Shown here piece by piece: positions 44,068 to 55,233 of a DNA stretch of 64,000 nt (positions are counted from its first letter, which is position 1; every line of letters begins with the position of its first letter). The position numbers and the translations under genes are program-made. The stretch is from Viola odorata (lineage: Eukaryota > Streptophyta > Magnoliopsida > Malpighiales > Violaceae). The notes beneath the pieces were generated by a model, which made no database searches, was not told the DNA's origin, and saw only the letters and a program-made list of their open reading frames with translations. The stretch is from NCBI GenBank assembly GCA_963691705.1, contig OY829537.1, positions 75,103,352 to 75,167,351 on the forward strand, given 5' to 3'.

Positions 44068-45107
44068 TGATAAGCTCCGGCTTCCAAATGGAAGAAACCG
44101 AACTTGGAACTTCTTGGAGGATCTAGCTCAGAGCTGCAAGCACAAGAAGAGACAAGAAAACGAACAAGATAGATGGATATAAGGAAGGAGTTAGGCAGCG
44201 GAAAAGAACATTAAAAGAAAGGTGGCTCGGCCAACCATATAAACTTGAAATTAAAGTGCGGAATTGAAGAACAAGAAATTAAAGGTGGCTCAGCCAACCA
44301 TGTGCTTGGAATTGAAGTGCGGAAGGTAAGTACAGAATTGAAGTGCTAGAATGTAAAGAGAAGGTGGCAAGGCCAACCATGAACATGAAAGTAAATGACA
44401 GAAATTTAGATTACGGAAATGTAAATAACTTGAATTAAAAGCTTGAATTGAAATGACTGAAATTTAGATTCGAGATTGGAGATTAGAATTTGAATTGGAG
44501 ATCGAAAGATAGACTTGGTGATTGGAAGATTGAAATGGAGATTGGAAGGTAGACTTGGAGATTGGAGGATTGAAAGCTTGAATTAACTTAACTTGAAATT
44601 GAAATTACAATACTGAAATGTAAGAAACAATAAGCTTGCCATTTTCATGTTTGATCAAAGTCTCCCTTTGGAATGAAATGAGCTAGCTATTTATAGAAAA
44701 ATTACATAAGTGAGCGGTTGCTACAGTAACTTCGTTGCTACAGTACTTCGCTGCTACAGTACCTCCATCCGTCACAGTGACTCCGCATGCTACAGTGACT
44801 TCGCTCTGCTACAGTGCCTCCGCCTGCTACAGTGCTCCGTGAATAGTAACTTCATATATATTTTGAATTTTTGATGGTTTCAAAGATGGTGGAAATGCTT
44901 GTTTTGGGGCCCGACTTGAATGGAAACGTGCTCCAAGGGCGTGTGACCATTTCCTCAAGGCGGATGGATGTGGGATCATCAAACGTGCTTGTGCGGGTAT
45001 GACCTAAAAGGTATGTGATCATCTCCAAGGTCATGCTATTCATTATGACCAATCCTCGTGGCACCATATCTTGCTCTTCGATTTCTAAGGGAGGCGTGAT
45101 CGTATCA
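44068..45107 (-). mobile_element. 5' LTR of element D (D3)
   Basis: 1,040 bp in minus orientation, TGATACGATCACGCC at 45107 and GGAGCTTATCA at 44068, immediately followed by the primer-like site. The TATA box is near 44690. It is longer than D1 by repeat units in the TGCTACAGT array. Confidence 0.85.
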
Positions 45108-45555
45108 GGAACCGAGGCCATAGCTTGAGTGAGGAGGAGAAGGTGTAGGTGCTCGGCCTTGGGTTCTATCATGATTGTTTTGGACTTGTGTACTTTTGTG
45201 GAGGACTGTTCTTTTAGAATTGGGGCCATGGCCAAGGATTTGACCGAAATTGAAACCTAGGCCATAGCTTGAGACATGAGAACTTGGAGATCCTCCGTAG
45301 TCTTCATATTCACAACCACTTGAGTCATCTTGATCTTGGTATTCGCCCGCACTATCCATACCATGCTCATAGTCATCGTCACCATAAGACTCATATGCTT
45401 CATTACCAGGAGATTGGTAACTCCTACACGTCCGAGAGGAATTCCCATCACCATGGGAATGGCTGCTAGTGACTTCATAGGAACCATCATCACCATTAGA
45501 ATGTTGTTATCGTCGCCATAGGAGCCATACTCCTCAACGCTAAACGGTTGGTAGA

Positions 45556-48500
45556 TATTGATACCCGAATTTTGACGCCATTTTTAATTAAATTTACCAT
45601 TTCTGTCATTTTATTTAATTAACTGTCATTTTTAATTAATTTACTGTTGTTAGCATTTTTAAAATTCTCATCGCATTTTATCATCGTTAGCATTCGAAAT
45701 CACATTTTTAGTTATCCGTTAGTTATTTGCTAGTTATTTCTTCGTTTTAGGTCATCGCATGAAATTTAGGATTTTTAGTATTTTATCACATTTTTTAGCA
45801 TTTTATTTTTTTATTATTATTTTTGTTCGAGCTTTTATTGGACCCGAGTAAGTTCGCTCGGACAATAGCTCAAACTCAGAATGTTTTCCGTCAACTAGTA
45901 CCTACTCTTTTTTTCATTCACGCCGACCAACAGCGTTTCGCTTAATTTTCGTCATAACGTCATTTATTTTTCGTCCGAACATTTCATATTTTCGAACGAA
46001 AAAATAAACACGTTAAACGAAAAAATCTCGTCATTCGCTGTAGACGGTTAAACTCGCCTTATTTTTCTCTACGCGCTGGCACTTTCGACTCGAAAATTCG
46101 GAACGTTTGTTCGCGAAAATGGCTCGAGGCCATTTAAATAGGATTAGAAGGCCATTTGATCATCATCGTTGATCTGGTTGACCAAGGAAAGTCAACCAGA
46201 TCAACGGTTGACAAATAAATGTGCATGGTGCACATGAACAGCATGGAAGCGACGAGGCAGCGGAGCAAGCCACCGAGCTGCTTGCTCCCGTTGCTTCCTG
46301 TCCCTTCAAGCCGTCCCCTCAGCCCTAGCCTCGCCACCTTGCCTCCCCTAGCTCCGCCAGCATGATCGTCCAGCCTCCACGCGCAGCGTCGCGCTTCAAC
46401 ACCACGCGATCTCAAGCCTATAAATACGAGGCTCCCTTCAACGTTTTAAACCACGAATTCACCCCCTAGCATCTTGCTTCTTCTCCCTCTTGATTGATAG
46501 CTCATGTAGAGCATCGATTGCCAAAGTTCAAGCTTTTCAGTAAGCATTTTTTCAAGCTTTTTTCCTTCATTTTCCTGCGCTTTCTTTCCTTTAATTATTT
46601 AAATGCATTTTTTATCAAATAAATTGCTTATTTTTGTACCATTAATTCATATACATGTCATAGATATTTGCCATGCTTTTTATTCGTTGATTTGTTGATT
46701 AAGAAGAGTGAATTTTAGGTTTTTGTTAATTATTAGTTTGACATTTTCTCGAAATTAAACTATGTTCGGACGTATGTTAAATTCTGATTTTGCACGATAA
46801 TCTTGTTGGGGAAGAGAGCTTTCCTCGGAGCTCGAAACCAGGCGATTTGGCCACCTGATTGGAGCTCCCCGTCGCCGGCAGTGGCGCCGGCGACATGAGG
46901 AAGACGATGAACAGTAGCCATGTGGGCTTTGTTCATCGCGAGAAGAAGAAAGGTGATGGGGCCATCACCATAAAAATAGATGTTTTGGGCCAGGAACTAT
47001 TCCTGGCCCATTTCTTTGATTTTTCAAATTGGGCCCAGCCCATTTTCAGTTTTTCGAGACCTCGGATCGTTTTTTCGTAAAAATATTCGTATGTTTCGTA
47101 TGACTATTTTTTTGTACTGTCACTTTAATTTTTTGTACCTATCAACTGTTTAAATTCTTTGCACTTTAATTTTCTGCAATTTAAATTCAGTCGTTTAATT
47201 TACCGCCTATATGGTCGGTCGAATTTTTAATTCTCGCAAATATCAACTGTTTAATTTTCTGCAAATCGTCAACTGTTTAATTTTCTGCAATATCACCTGT
47301 TAAATTTTCTGTAATATCAACTATTTAATTTCCTACAAATCATCATTTTATTTTCTGCAAATCATCAATTGTTTAAATATTCTACAATATCAACTGTTTA
47401 ATTTTCTGTAAATCATCAACTGTTAAATTTTCTGCAAATCATCAATCATTTAATTTACTGCAAATCATCAATCATTTAATTTACTGCAAATCATCAATCA
47501 TTTAATTTCTTGCAAATCAAATCAGCATTTAAATTTTCTGCACGCATCAAATCAGCATTTAAATTCTCGCACGTATCAAATCATCATTTAATTTCTCGCA
47601 CTTATCAATTGTCATCATTTAAATTTTCTCACTTATCAAATCAACATTTAAGTTTTCGGCACGCATCAAATCAGCATTTACATTTTCGCACTTATTAAAT
47701 CATCATTTAATTTCTCGCATACATCAAATCATCAGTTAAATTTTCGTATGCATCAAGTCATTATTTAAATTCTCGCATTCATAAAATTGCTTATTTAGTT
47801 TTTTGAGCTATCATTAACACTCTTACTTTCTAGGTTTAAAATTCAAGCTTCGCTTGAAAGTACGCCTTTCGTTCCTTTTTATTTATTCAATGTTTTCCGT
47901 AAATATTAATCATACGCATGATATATAGAATTGCTAGGATTTAAAATCAACCCACATGAACAACTTGTTTAAAGACTCGCTTGAAATGCCATGTTCATTT
48001 AATTTTAAATTCCGCTTATATTTACTGCATGTACGTGGTGGCTTCGATCCCACATCAGTTTATCATTTCAAAACCTCTCATTTAGTTTGTACTCTGTTAA
48101 GCTATCCATGATAGAATCACGTAGTAATTAATTTAATCATGCATAAGTCCGATGATGAAATAGAGGCCGCTCATTTGGTCTTACGAAAAATTCAGTCCCA
48201 TCACGCTACGGTCAGGAATAATCGATCGGTCTTGAAAATGGTAACCCCGTCCAACGATTAATTATTCCTGAATGGTCCCAATCATGGAAAAGACCAAAGT
48301 GACAATTCCTCTGAGGACCCCTTTTCAAAACGCATTTTATCAAACACCTTTTAAGCACCTCTCTCATCAACCGGTAACCATTTTCGGATGCGACTCGGGT
48401 GCCTAACACCTTCTCGAGACCATAATACGACCCCGAACCTTTGTCTGAGGTTCAGACCCCTTTTTTGTGCCTTTAGTTTTTTTATTTATTTTATTTTTTA

Positions 48501-48653
48501 TGCCATAACGATTAGGTTCCCTAAGCCTAGAGACAAAATTAGGGTGGCGACTTCATTGCATGTTGCGAGGCGTCCTTTTACGCCGAGCATCGTAAGGTCT
48601 CAGATTCGTTGTATACTCACGAATTCTCTTTATTGAATTTTTGGGGCGCGACA
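45556..48653 (+). mobile_element. Solo LTR B (3,098 bp)
   Basis: It starts TATTGATACCCGAATTTTG (aligning with TGTTGCTACCAGATTTTGG of LTR A; the TG has become TA) and ends GGGGCGCGACA. GTAGA flanks both sides (45551-45555 and 48654-48658). TATA box CCTATAAATACG near 46418. The shared 3' part includes AGGGTGGCGACTTC and CTCGGGTGCCTAACACC. There is no internal region, hence a solo LTR of the same family as A. Confidence 0.85.
47180..47790. repeat. Tandem repeat array inside solo LTR B
   Basis: About 18-20 units of 25-35 bp built on AAATCATCAATCATTTAATT and TTTCTGC/TTCTCGCAC. LTR A has different repeats at the equivalent place, which accounts for much of the length difference. Confidence 0.88.
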
Positions 48654-48888
48654 GTAGACATCATCACCATTGGAATGATTGCTATCGTCGCTATAGGAGC
48701 CACGGTTGGTAGCCATCATCACCATTGGAATGGTTGTTATCGTCGCCATAGGGGCCATACTCATCAATACTAGATGGTTGGTAACCCTCATCAGAGGATC
48801 CATATCCATCATCACCACCGCCTTGGTAGCTACCATTATCATCACACACTTCTTGGTCACACCATTCACTATCACTCTCTTGTGACAT

Positions 48889-49724
48889 TGTGCATGTACA
48901 ATTAACAAGCTTGATATCCATAGGTGTTAGTGGAACAAGCACTACCTCACTTGTATCTCTCGTGTTTAGCTCTCTCGAAATTGCTCTCACAAAAATCTCA
49001 ATTCGTAAGCTCACTATTGATCAACCCTTTCGTCTTAAATAACAACCGCAAGACTCAATAAGAAGAGCACACAAATATGAGACTTAGCACAATACTTTCA
49101 ACCAGGAAAGAAGAAGGAAATTTGGTTGACAAACAATAAAAAAGTTGTATTTTATGGAGTTGTTCTTGGCCAAACCTGTAGCTTCGACACTTAAAAAAAA
49201 AAGACAATGATGGCTAAAAATCACTAAATTAATTAGGGATACTCCTAAGGCATAGAGCTACAACTTTTATGAAGGATGGAAACGTAAATTTTGGTTGGAA
49301 TACACTGTAAATAGACCAACAACACAGGCTACACTTTTCTCGGATGAAAGCTGCGCAACTTTCTGTTTTGGCCAAAATGTATAAGAATTTCACAAACTTT
49401 TCAGACGACTCAAGAACAAAGATTGCTACACACAAGTTGAAGTTTTTTGACACCGAATTTTAGAATTTTCTGGGTGGGTTCAAATAATTGGACAGATATG
49501 AAGATGTTGAAGAACACCAAGAACACCAAAAATCTGGAAAAATGGTAATTCGCAAATTTGTTGTTCAAATGGCTTAATTTATTCACCAAAAGTTCAACAA
49601 ACACAAGACAATCATAAAAGACACAAGATTAGAGGTTTTTAACCATAGATTTCACTTCGATCTTGAACGATTGTAAAAATTCAAAAATCTAGAAAACCTC
49701 AAGCAAATTGGCTCTGCTACCACT
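48889..49724 (-). other. Leader and primer-binding site of element E
   Basis: The minus strand reads TGGTAGCAGAGCCA (49709-49722) two bases from the LTR end, 13 of 14 identical to the initiator-Met-tRNA primer motif TGGTATCAGAGCCA as I recall it. The remaining leader is AT-rich without a supported gene. Confidence 0.7.
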
Positions 49725-50529
49725 TGATGCGATCCGACTTCATTTTAATGAGTTGGATCGTGTTAATAGATCTAGCCTGAGTTACCCAACAAAACCCGAT
49801 CAACTATAGAAAAGAAACACAAGAATCAGATATGGAATTGGAGAAAAATGCAGTGAAATTTTAGAGAATGAAGATGAATGAAATTCTGGAAATTAAAGGA
49901 AGATTTGCGGATAGAAATTCAATTGGAATTGATCAATCAATAGGCAAGCATTCAAATCACATTATAATCAATCATCCACTAATGGGAATCCAAGATATTC
50001 AAGCAATCAAATACTCCTAAATTTTCATTCAATCCAATACAAAATGAAATTAAAGAGCTAGAGATTAAAAGGAGTTTTACTTGTAATGGATCAAGAAATC
50101 TCCAAGGCTTGATCCTTACAAGTTGAGTTCTTAGTGTTTAGAGTGAGGAGTGCTCTCAAACTATAGCAATAAACACTTGACAAAAAGTAAGGAAGAAAAA
50201 TGAAGAAGAAAGCTATTTATAATAAGTACAAAAGGCCTTGAAAACACTCTTCTCGGAAGCAAAAAACGTCTCTGGCAGTATACCGTTTAGAGCCTAATGG
50301 TATACCGCTAACTTCGTTCCATTTTAGTGAAAATCAGCCACTTCCTGGTGGTATGCCGCCAGGTGCAGTCTTCATGGCTGTCTTGGGTAAGTCGCTGGAA
50401 AAGCTTAGCCACGCGAGTGGCCTCAGGTTGGCACGGATCTCGCCTACTTTTGGTGACCCCGGGCATGTCTCTCGACCTTCGAATGTATGCTCATTCATCG
50501 CCGAAATGAAGCTAAGCGTGATCGTATCA
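49725..50529 (-). mobile_element. 5' LTR of element E (copy C2)
   Basis: 805 bp, TGATACGATCACGC at 50529 and GGATCGCATCA at 49725, next to the primer site. Minus-strand TATA box (TTATAAATAGC) near 50213. The coding-tail frame in it is open from the LTR start to about 50334. Confidence 0.87.
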
Positions 50530-51038
50530 AATGAGGTGGTAGAGATGCCACCAATCACTGAGTGACAGTCACAAGATGGGTCAAGCCTAGGACATTAACT
50601 AAGGGCGCTACATGGGAGGCAACCCATGCTTTTATTTTCATGCTTCTGAATTTTGATTTCAATTTTCAACTTTTAGATAAATTGTGTAAATATTGTTTAG
50701 ACATATCCCGTGGATGTAAAGAAAACTAACTTTGTTTTTCTCAAGTTAAAATGTCAAGAAGAGCGTAAAAGCAAGGATGAAAATTCAGCTGGGCCAGTGT
50801 CTTGACTGAGAGCTTGGCCAAGACACTCTTACGGAGGAAAGGGACACGTGTCAGAAAAAGAAAAATTGCACTGGTGTCAAAATCAGAATTCCAATGCAAT
50901 TAAATGAAGAGAATCAGTGTCCTGACCAACCATAACTGCCACGCTGAAATCCCTGCAATTACTCCTATTCCCCTTTACCACTCCACCACTCACCTTCCAT
51001 AACCCCCACACCGTCACTCTCCCCAAGAATCGGCAATC
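50530..51038 (+). other. Post-pol spacer of Athila element IV
   Basis: Resumes Athila sequence with GGACATTAACTAAGGGCGCT and GGGAGGCAACCCATGC, a conserved stretch downstream of Athila pol. No gene. One CTTGGCCAAG palindrome at 50813-50822. Confidence 0.7.
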
Positions 51039-52416
51039 ATGGTCAAGGTAAAGCATCCAGCAAATAAAAGAAGAGGAAGAGGTGCTCCTCTAACCACTTT
51101 AATAGAAGACGCTCAACCCACCTACTCCTCTGACGACGACTACCACTTTGCTCAGGAATCCGAAACCGAATCCGACCAGTTAATACCCACAAAAATCCCT
51201 CAAATCCCTCACCACTAATCCAACCTCGCCCCCATGGCAACCAACTCCTCTGGTCGTACTATCGACCTCGGCGACGACATTCTAGGGAGACAATTAGGGC
51301 AAGATTATATAATTCCCCAAGCCACAATCCCCCACACCTCCAATAACCCAGACCCAGCTCCATCGTCAAGCGCTGGCACCGTCCTAGCCTTTGATACCCC
51401 ACAGAAGGTGCTGGAAACACCACCAACTAAGAGCAACACCATTGCATGGGCGGATACCACCATGGTGCTCGACCAGGTGCCGATGATGGAGGGGTTAGCT
51501 ACCGATGACGACACAAAGGTAGTGAAGGAGACACCACCCGTCGAGCTCCCAGTGGAGGACAAGCCTCCAGTGGTGGCTAAACCCCCAACAATAAGAAGAA
51601 TCCTCCTTCAAGTACCCATTGAGGAAGAAGAAGAAGAAGTTGAGGAGGAGAAGGAGGTTGGGGATTAGGGGGGAATGGGGACAAATGGTAATGTCCCAGG
51701 TAATGGCAAGTCCAATTCGGAGCCAAGTGTCCAGAGGAAGGACAAGGCGATTACGGTGAGTGACACAGACTCAAACAATGTTTCGTTGTCAAAGATGAAG
51801 TGACAACCCCCGCTAGAGGTAGATTCAAGAGAATATAGGAGGAAGAAGAGGAGAGCAGGGGGATAAGATGCGGCTTTTTGGGGGGGCTGCAATGAGGCCA
51901 CAACATCCTGTCTGGGCCTAGTCTGCGGCCAAACCACCCGAAGCTCAACCTCAAAAGGAGGCAATCGCCTCAGCACCCAAGAAACCCTATCGGGTGAAGC
52001 AGGTTGCCCACAAGAGAGTGGTAAGGAAGATCCCTAGAAGAGTGCCTAAGCCAGAGTCACCACCACCTCCCAAACCAGTCCAGGGAGGAAGTTCTGCCAA
52101 TAGGCAGAGCAAGAGAAGAAAGGTAATAGAGAAGAGGCCAGAGAAGAAGATAATTGAGGTAGATGAGGAGATAACAATACCTCCTCCCAATAAGAACCAA
52201 GTCCTTAGCTCCTCAGCAAAGGCCAAGGAAAAAAAGGAAGAAAAAGGTGATTTTAGATGATGAAACAGAGGAAGAGCAGGAGGAAGCGGTAGAGGCAGCT
52301 GGAGAAAACACAGCAGATGAGGATGAAGAGAGTGCAGCAGCATCAACAGGTCCAGTCTTGTCCAAGCCTTCGGCCAAGACTCCTAAGGTACCCCCAATGC
52401 ACACACTAAAGGCTGG
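51039..52416 (+). pseudogene. N-terminal low-complexity part of the Athila post-pol (env-like) ORF
   Basis: A methionine at 51039 (MVKVKHPANKRRGRG) opens a basic then acidic, Pro/Thr-rich frame interrupted by TAA at 51217 and ended at 51666. A second frame (51994-52260) is Lys/Pro-rich (KIPRRVPKPESPPPPKP), then Glu/Ala-rich to about 52410. Stops and frameshifts lie near 51800-51990 and 52255. In Athila this region precedes the conserved part of the third ORF, often called env-like, though entry function in plants is not established. Confidence 0.65.
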
Positions 52417-53502
52417 TTGAGGTTTGGCACACCAGACCTCAAAGCCAAATTGCACAGGAACCATGATTATGACATTTCACAATTTGCCAAACTTGATTTT
52501 ACCTGTTTAGATAAATTAGGAGTTGGTGAAAGAATTAGGAACTATGTGCATAATATTGGTTGGGAGTGTTTTCTGTTTTTGGATTTTGCTGCTTACTCTG
52601 AACTGTGTTTAGAATTCCTTACCTCTTTCTAGTTTGAGCAGACAACTCTGTCTTTTAGGGGAAGGAATAACCTTAACATGAATGCTAGTAATGTTGTTAA
52701 TTTTCGGCTATGTGATCAGTGGTCCCATCTGTCTTTGAATGAATTTAATGTTCTGCTTGGTTATATGTATGCTGATGATTCCCACTCACCAAACTATATG
52801 AGTGCTCTGTCGGATTATTCCAAAGATTGGGATAAGACAGTAGCATTTCAGGAACTCATTGGTGACACCACCCTTACCTATGACAAGAACTCAAAAGCAC
52901 ATAGGATTAAGGATCCTACCTTAAGGATTCTTCATAGGACACTGTCTATCACCCTATCTAGTAAGACAAATGTGTCTGGAAATGTGTCAAAGATGGAACC
53001 ATTCTTGTTGTGGTGCATGTTGCACAATAAGTGTGTCAACCTTGGGTTTTGGTTAGCTAAGCAATTGCATGCATATGATGAAGGGACAAAAATGATCTTG
53101 GGGTCACTGATCACTAAATTAGTTGTCACTTCCAGAGGATTAAACTTAGAAACTGCTGACTTGCATGAGTTTTGTAGCATAAAATTACTTGACATGAAAA
53201 CCTTTGATCAAATGGGATATTTCCATTTGGTAGATGGTTTTGTACATTTCAATGTAGGTTTCACGCCAGTGGCAAAGCACATTTTCAGTAAGAAGCACAA
53301 AGGCAAGTTCAAGATCATGCCAATCAAGTACCCCGATGATGGCTCTATTCCCCAAGAGCAAGCAGCAGAAGCACCAGCAGAGAATCTTGGCCAAGCCTGT
53401 GACCAAGAAAATATCCCCGATCAGGATCAAGCAGCCTCTTCCTCCAGCATTCCACCACCTTGGGCAACAACACTTCTTGCCCAACAGCTCACCTTGCAAT
53501 AA
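52417..53502 (+). pseudogene. Conserved part of the Athila ORF after pol
   Basis: Two frames in one phase separated by a TAG at 52630: LDKLGVGERIRNYVHNIGWE, YSELCLEFLTSF, then FRLCDQWSHLSLNEFNVLLG, FLLWCMLHNKCVNLGFWL and GLNLETADLHEFCSIKLLDM. This is the domain type found in Athila ORF-1/env-like proteins, where it is usually contiguous. It ends with a Gln/Ala-rich tail (TTLLAQQLTLQ). No transmembrane segment is obvious in the part seen, so a fusogenic envelope role is not supported here. Confidence 0.75.
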
Positions 53503-54959
53503 GCCCTTCTTGCCCAGCAACAAGCCCACCACCAGGAAACTTATTCCCTCTTAAGGGAGTTCATTTCTGGTCTCGACGGCCTAATGTAGTCCATGACAAG
53601 TCTCCATTAGAAAATAGATGTAGCAGTACCTCCAAAGTCCCCTCCTCCAAGTTGATTGCCCCTAGTTTTTTTCTTTCCTTTTTATTTTTCTTTTATTTTC
53701 TTTTCTAGATTTCTTTTTATTAATCTATCTTTTCAATCTCCAACACACATTGAGAACAATGTGTCTTCTAAGTGTGGGGGGAATTTTATGTGTATTTATG
53801 ACTGTTTGTTTTCTTTTTGTTTTATCTATTTTTGTTTTTTCTATTCTTATGCATGATCTCTAGTCTCTCTTGGCCAAGCAATAGGCCAAGAAATTATAGG
53901 ATGTTTTTCTTTTTCTAGGACCATAAGAGTCTTTTTACATGCCTTTTTGTTTTGATTTTGTGTGTTTTAGATAGACTTTGTGTTGTTTTTTCTAAAATCA
54001 AAAACCATCTTGTATTTTGAACATGGATGTCATCATGTAGAAAGGAGGATGCTTGATTTCATAACTCCATGGCATTCTAATGGGTTAATGTTTCCAATAC
54101 CTACAAGAGTACATTTTTCTGGTGCTCTTTAAACATTCCTTATCTGTATAGATTCATGATACTGGTGCTTAACACCAGGGTTTGCAAGAGGAACAGTAAA
54201 AAAAATGCTTTGTCAAGACCTTAATCAATCAATGCCCTAGCTACATGAACTGCCAGTTTTTAAATCCTTGCAATGAATGCAGAGTCTTTTTATTTACTTT
54301 TGTATGACTGCCTGTGTTCTTTTTACACCACCTTGCCCTCATCCCAGATGGAGTTGGTGGTTCGGCACCATCTACCACTTGTCTTGAGATAAAATTCTGG
54401 TTGTCGATGTTGTGCTAACCCCTTAAGGACTGAAGCTTAGTACTTTTGGTGGTGTGTGTGAGCATACATCTTTATTTTCCTGCAACTGTTCAAAAAAGAA
54501 AAAAAGATATATTGCTTAGAAGAAAAAGAAGAAAGTGTGCAGAAAGAAAGAAAGCAAGGCAATGAAAAGAGGAGAAAATCTGTTGTGATTATGTGCTGCA
54601 TTCTACTCTTTGTAATTGCATGACTGCTTGAGTTTATGCTTGTGAGTCAATAGTTCATGTATCTAGGGAATAAAGGGAGGACAATTAAATCTGCAATAAA
54701 TTATTTTGTTCCAATAGCATAATCCTGTCCTTAAGCACCTGATTATGATACTATACAGATGTAGGGTGTTTGGGGTATTGGTTAGGCCATCGTAATACGA
54801 GATGGAGTTTTGGATTGAAGCATCTGTGCATTCTGTATGATGAGATGGATGATTAAAAATAAATATTTTTTGATTTTTAACTTTTAAGTGATGTTTTTTT
54901 TTTTTTGTTTATTGAGTTAGTATGCTTAGGGGCAAGCATAGTTCAAGTTTGGGGGAATT
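53503..54959 (+). other. 3' untranslated region and PPT-like tract of Athila element IV
   Basis: No gene. Contains CATTGAGAACAATGTG and AAGTGTGGGGGGAATTTTA (about 53750-53790), conserved after the last Athila ORF, a purine-rich stretch at 54490-54580, and GTTTGGGGGAA just before the LTR start, a candidate polypurine tract for plus-strand priming. Confidence 0.65.
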
Positions 54960-55233
54960 TGATTGAGCATTAATTTCTCATACTTTTACTGTCTAATTAC
55001 TTCTAATTTGGGCAATAAAGCTATTGGTTTCCATGGATTCTCCCTACTTTTGCAGAAATCACTTGGAGGCTGATGAGAAGGAGAACATCTATTGTGGAAC
55101 ACAAATCAGACATTCGAGACTGTCTTGGCCGCAGGCTTGGCCAAGACAGAAGCGATAGAGACAGACTACAGCAGGAGACTTTGAGCGAAGCAAGGACGCG
55201 AGGTGGTGATGGACACGGAGAACGAGATTTGAG

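Larger units (their letters stand above)
39905..45107 (-). mobile_element. Non-autonomous LTR element D with three LTR copies, inserted in E
   Basis: Outer LTRs D1 (39905-40927) and D3 (44068-45107) are direct copies in minus orientation. An additional truncated copy D2 (41438-42313) lies between them in opposite orientation. Reading the minus strand: D3, primer-like TGGTAGCTGAGCTC, leader, first 78 codons of gag, D2 inverted, coding tail, D1. Flanks GCCAA and GGAAC do not match, but GGGGCCATGGCCAAGGA occurs both just left of D1 and at 45223-45239, hinting at rearrangement within repeats of the host gag. Confidence 0.75.
45108..48888 (-). pseudogene. Repeat-rich N-terminal gag region of element E, split by solo LTR B
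   Basis: The start is a methionine at 48888 (MSQESDSEWCDQEVCDD). The frame is rich in Tyr, Gly, Asp and Ser with imperfect repeats of the form EYG-YGDD-N-NHSNGDDGYQP, some now frame-shifted. It runs to 48654, is interrupted by LTR B, and continues from 45555 to 45108 (SGCEYEDYGGSPSSHVSSYG; two SSYGLG repeats). Element D then separates it from the gag core. Such low-complexity acidic gag fronts may drive condensation, but that is speculation. Confidence 0.6.
37748..50529 (-). mobile_element. Non-autonomous LTR element E with gag but no pol, carrying D and solo LTR B
   Basis: Two 805-bp LTRs (37748-38552 and 49725-50529) share TGATGCRATCC ... GTGATCGTATCA ends and are flanked by AAGGA and AATGA, a target duplication with one mismatch inside Athila sequence. 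Reading the minus strand: 5' LTR, Met-tRNA-like primer site, leader, repeat-rich gag N-terminal region, gag core, a novel ORF with no RT or integrase, then the 3' LTR. Without its two insertions the element is about 4.5 kb. Confidence 0.82.

Noticed and set aside
46134..46415. Minus-strand Arg/Gly-rich frame in solo LTR B
   Set aside because: GC-rich part of the LTR near its TATA box; no homologous frame was noticed in LTR A.
47510..47698. Open frame with repeated KSAFKFS
   Set aside because: Produced by the minisatellite in solo LTR B; no start context or family support.
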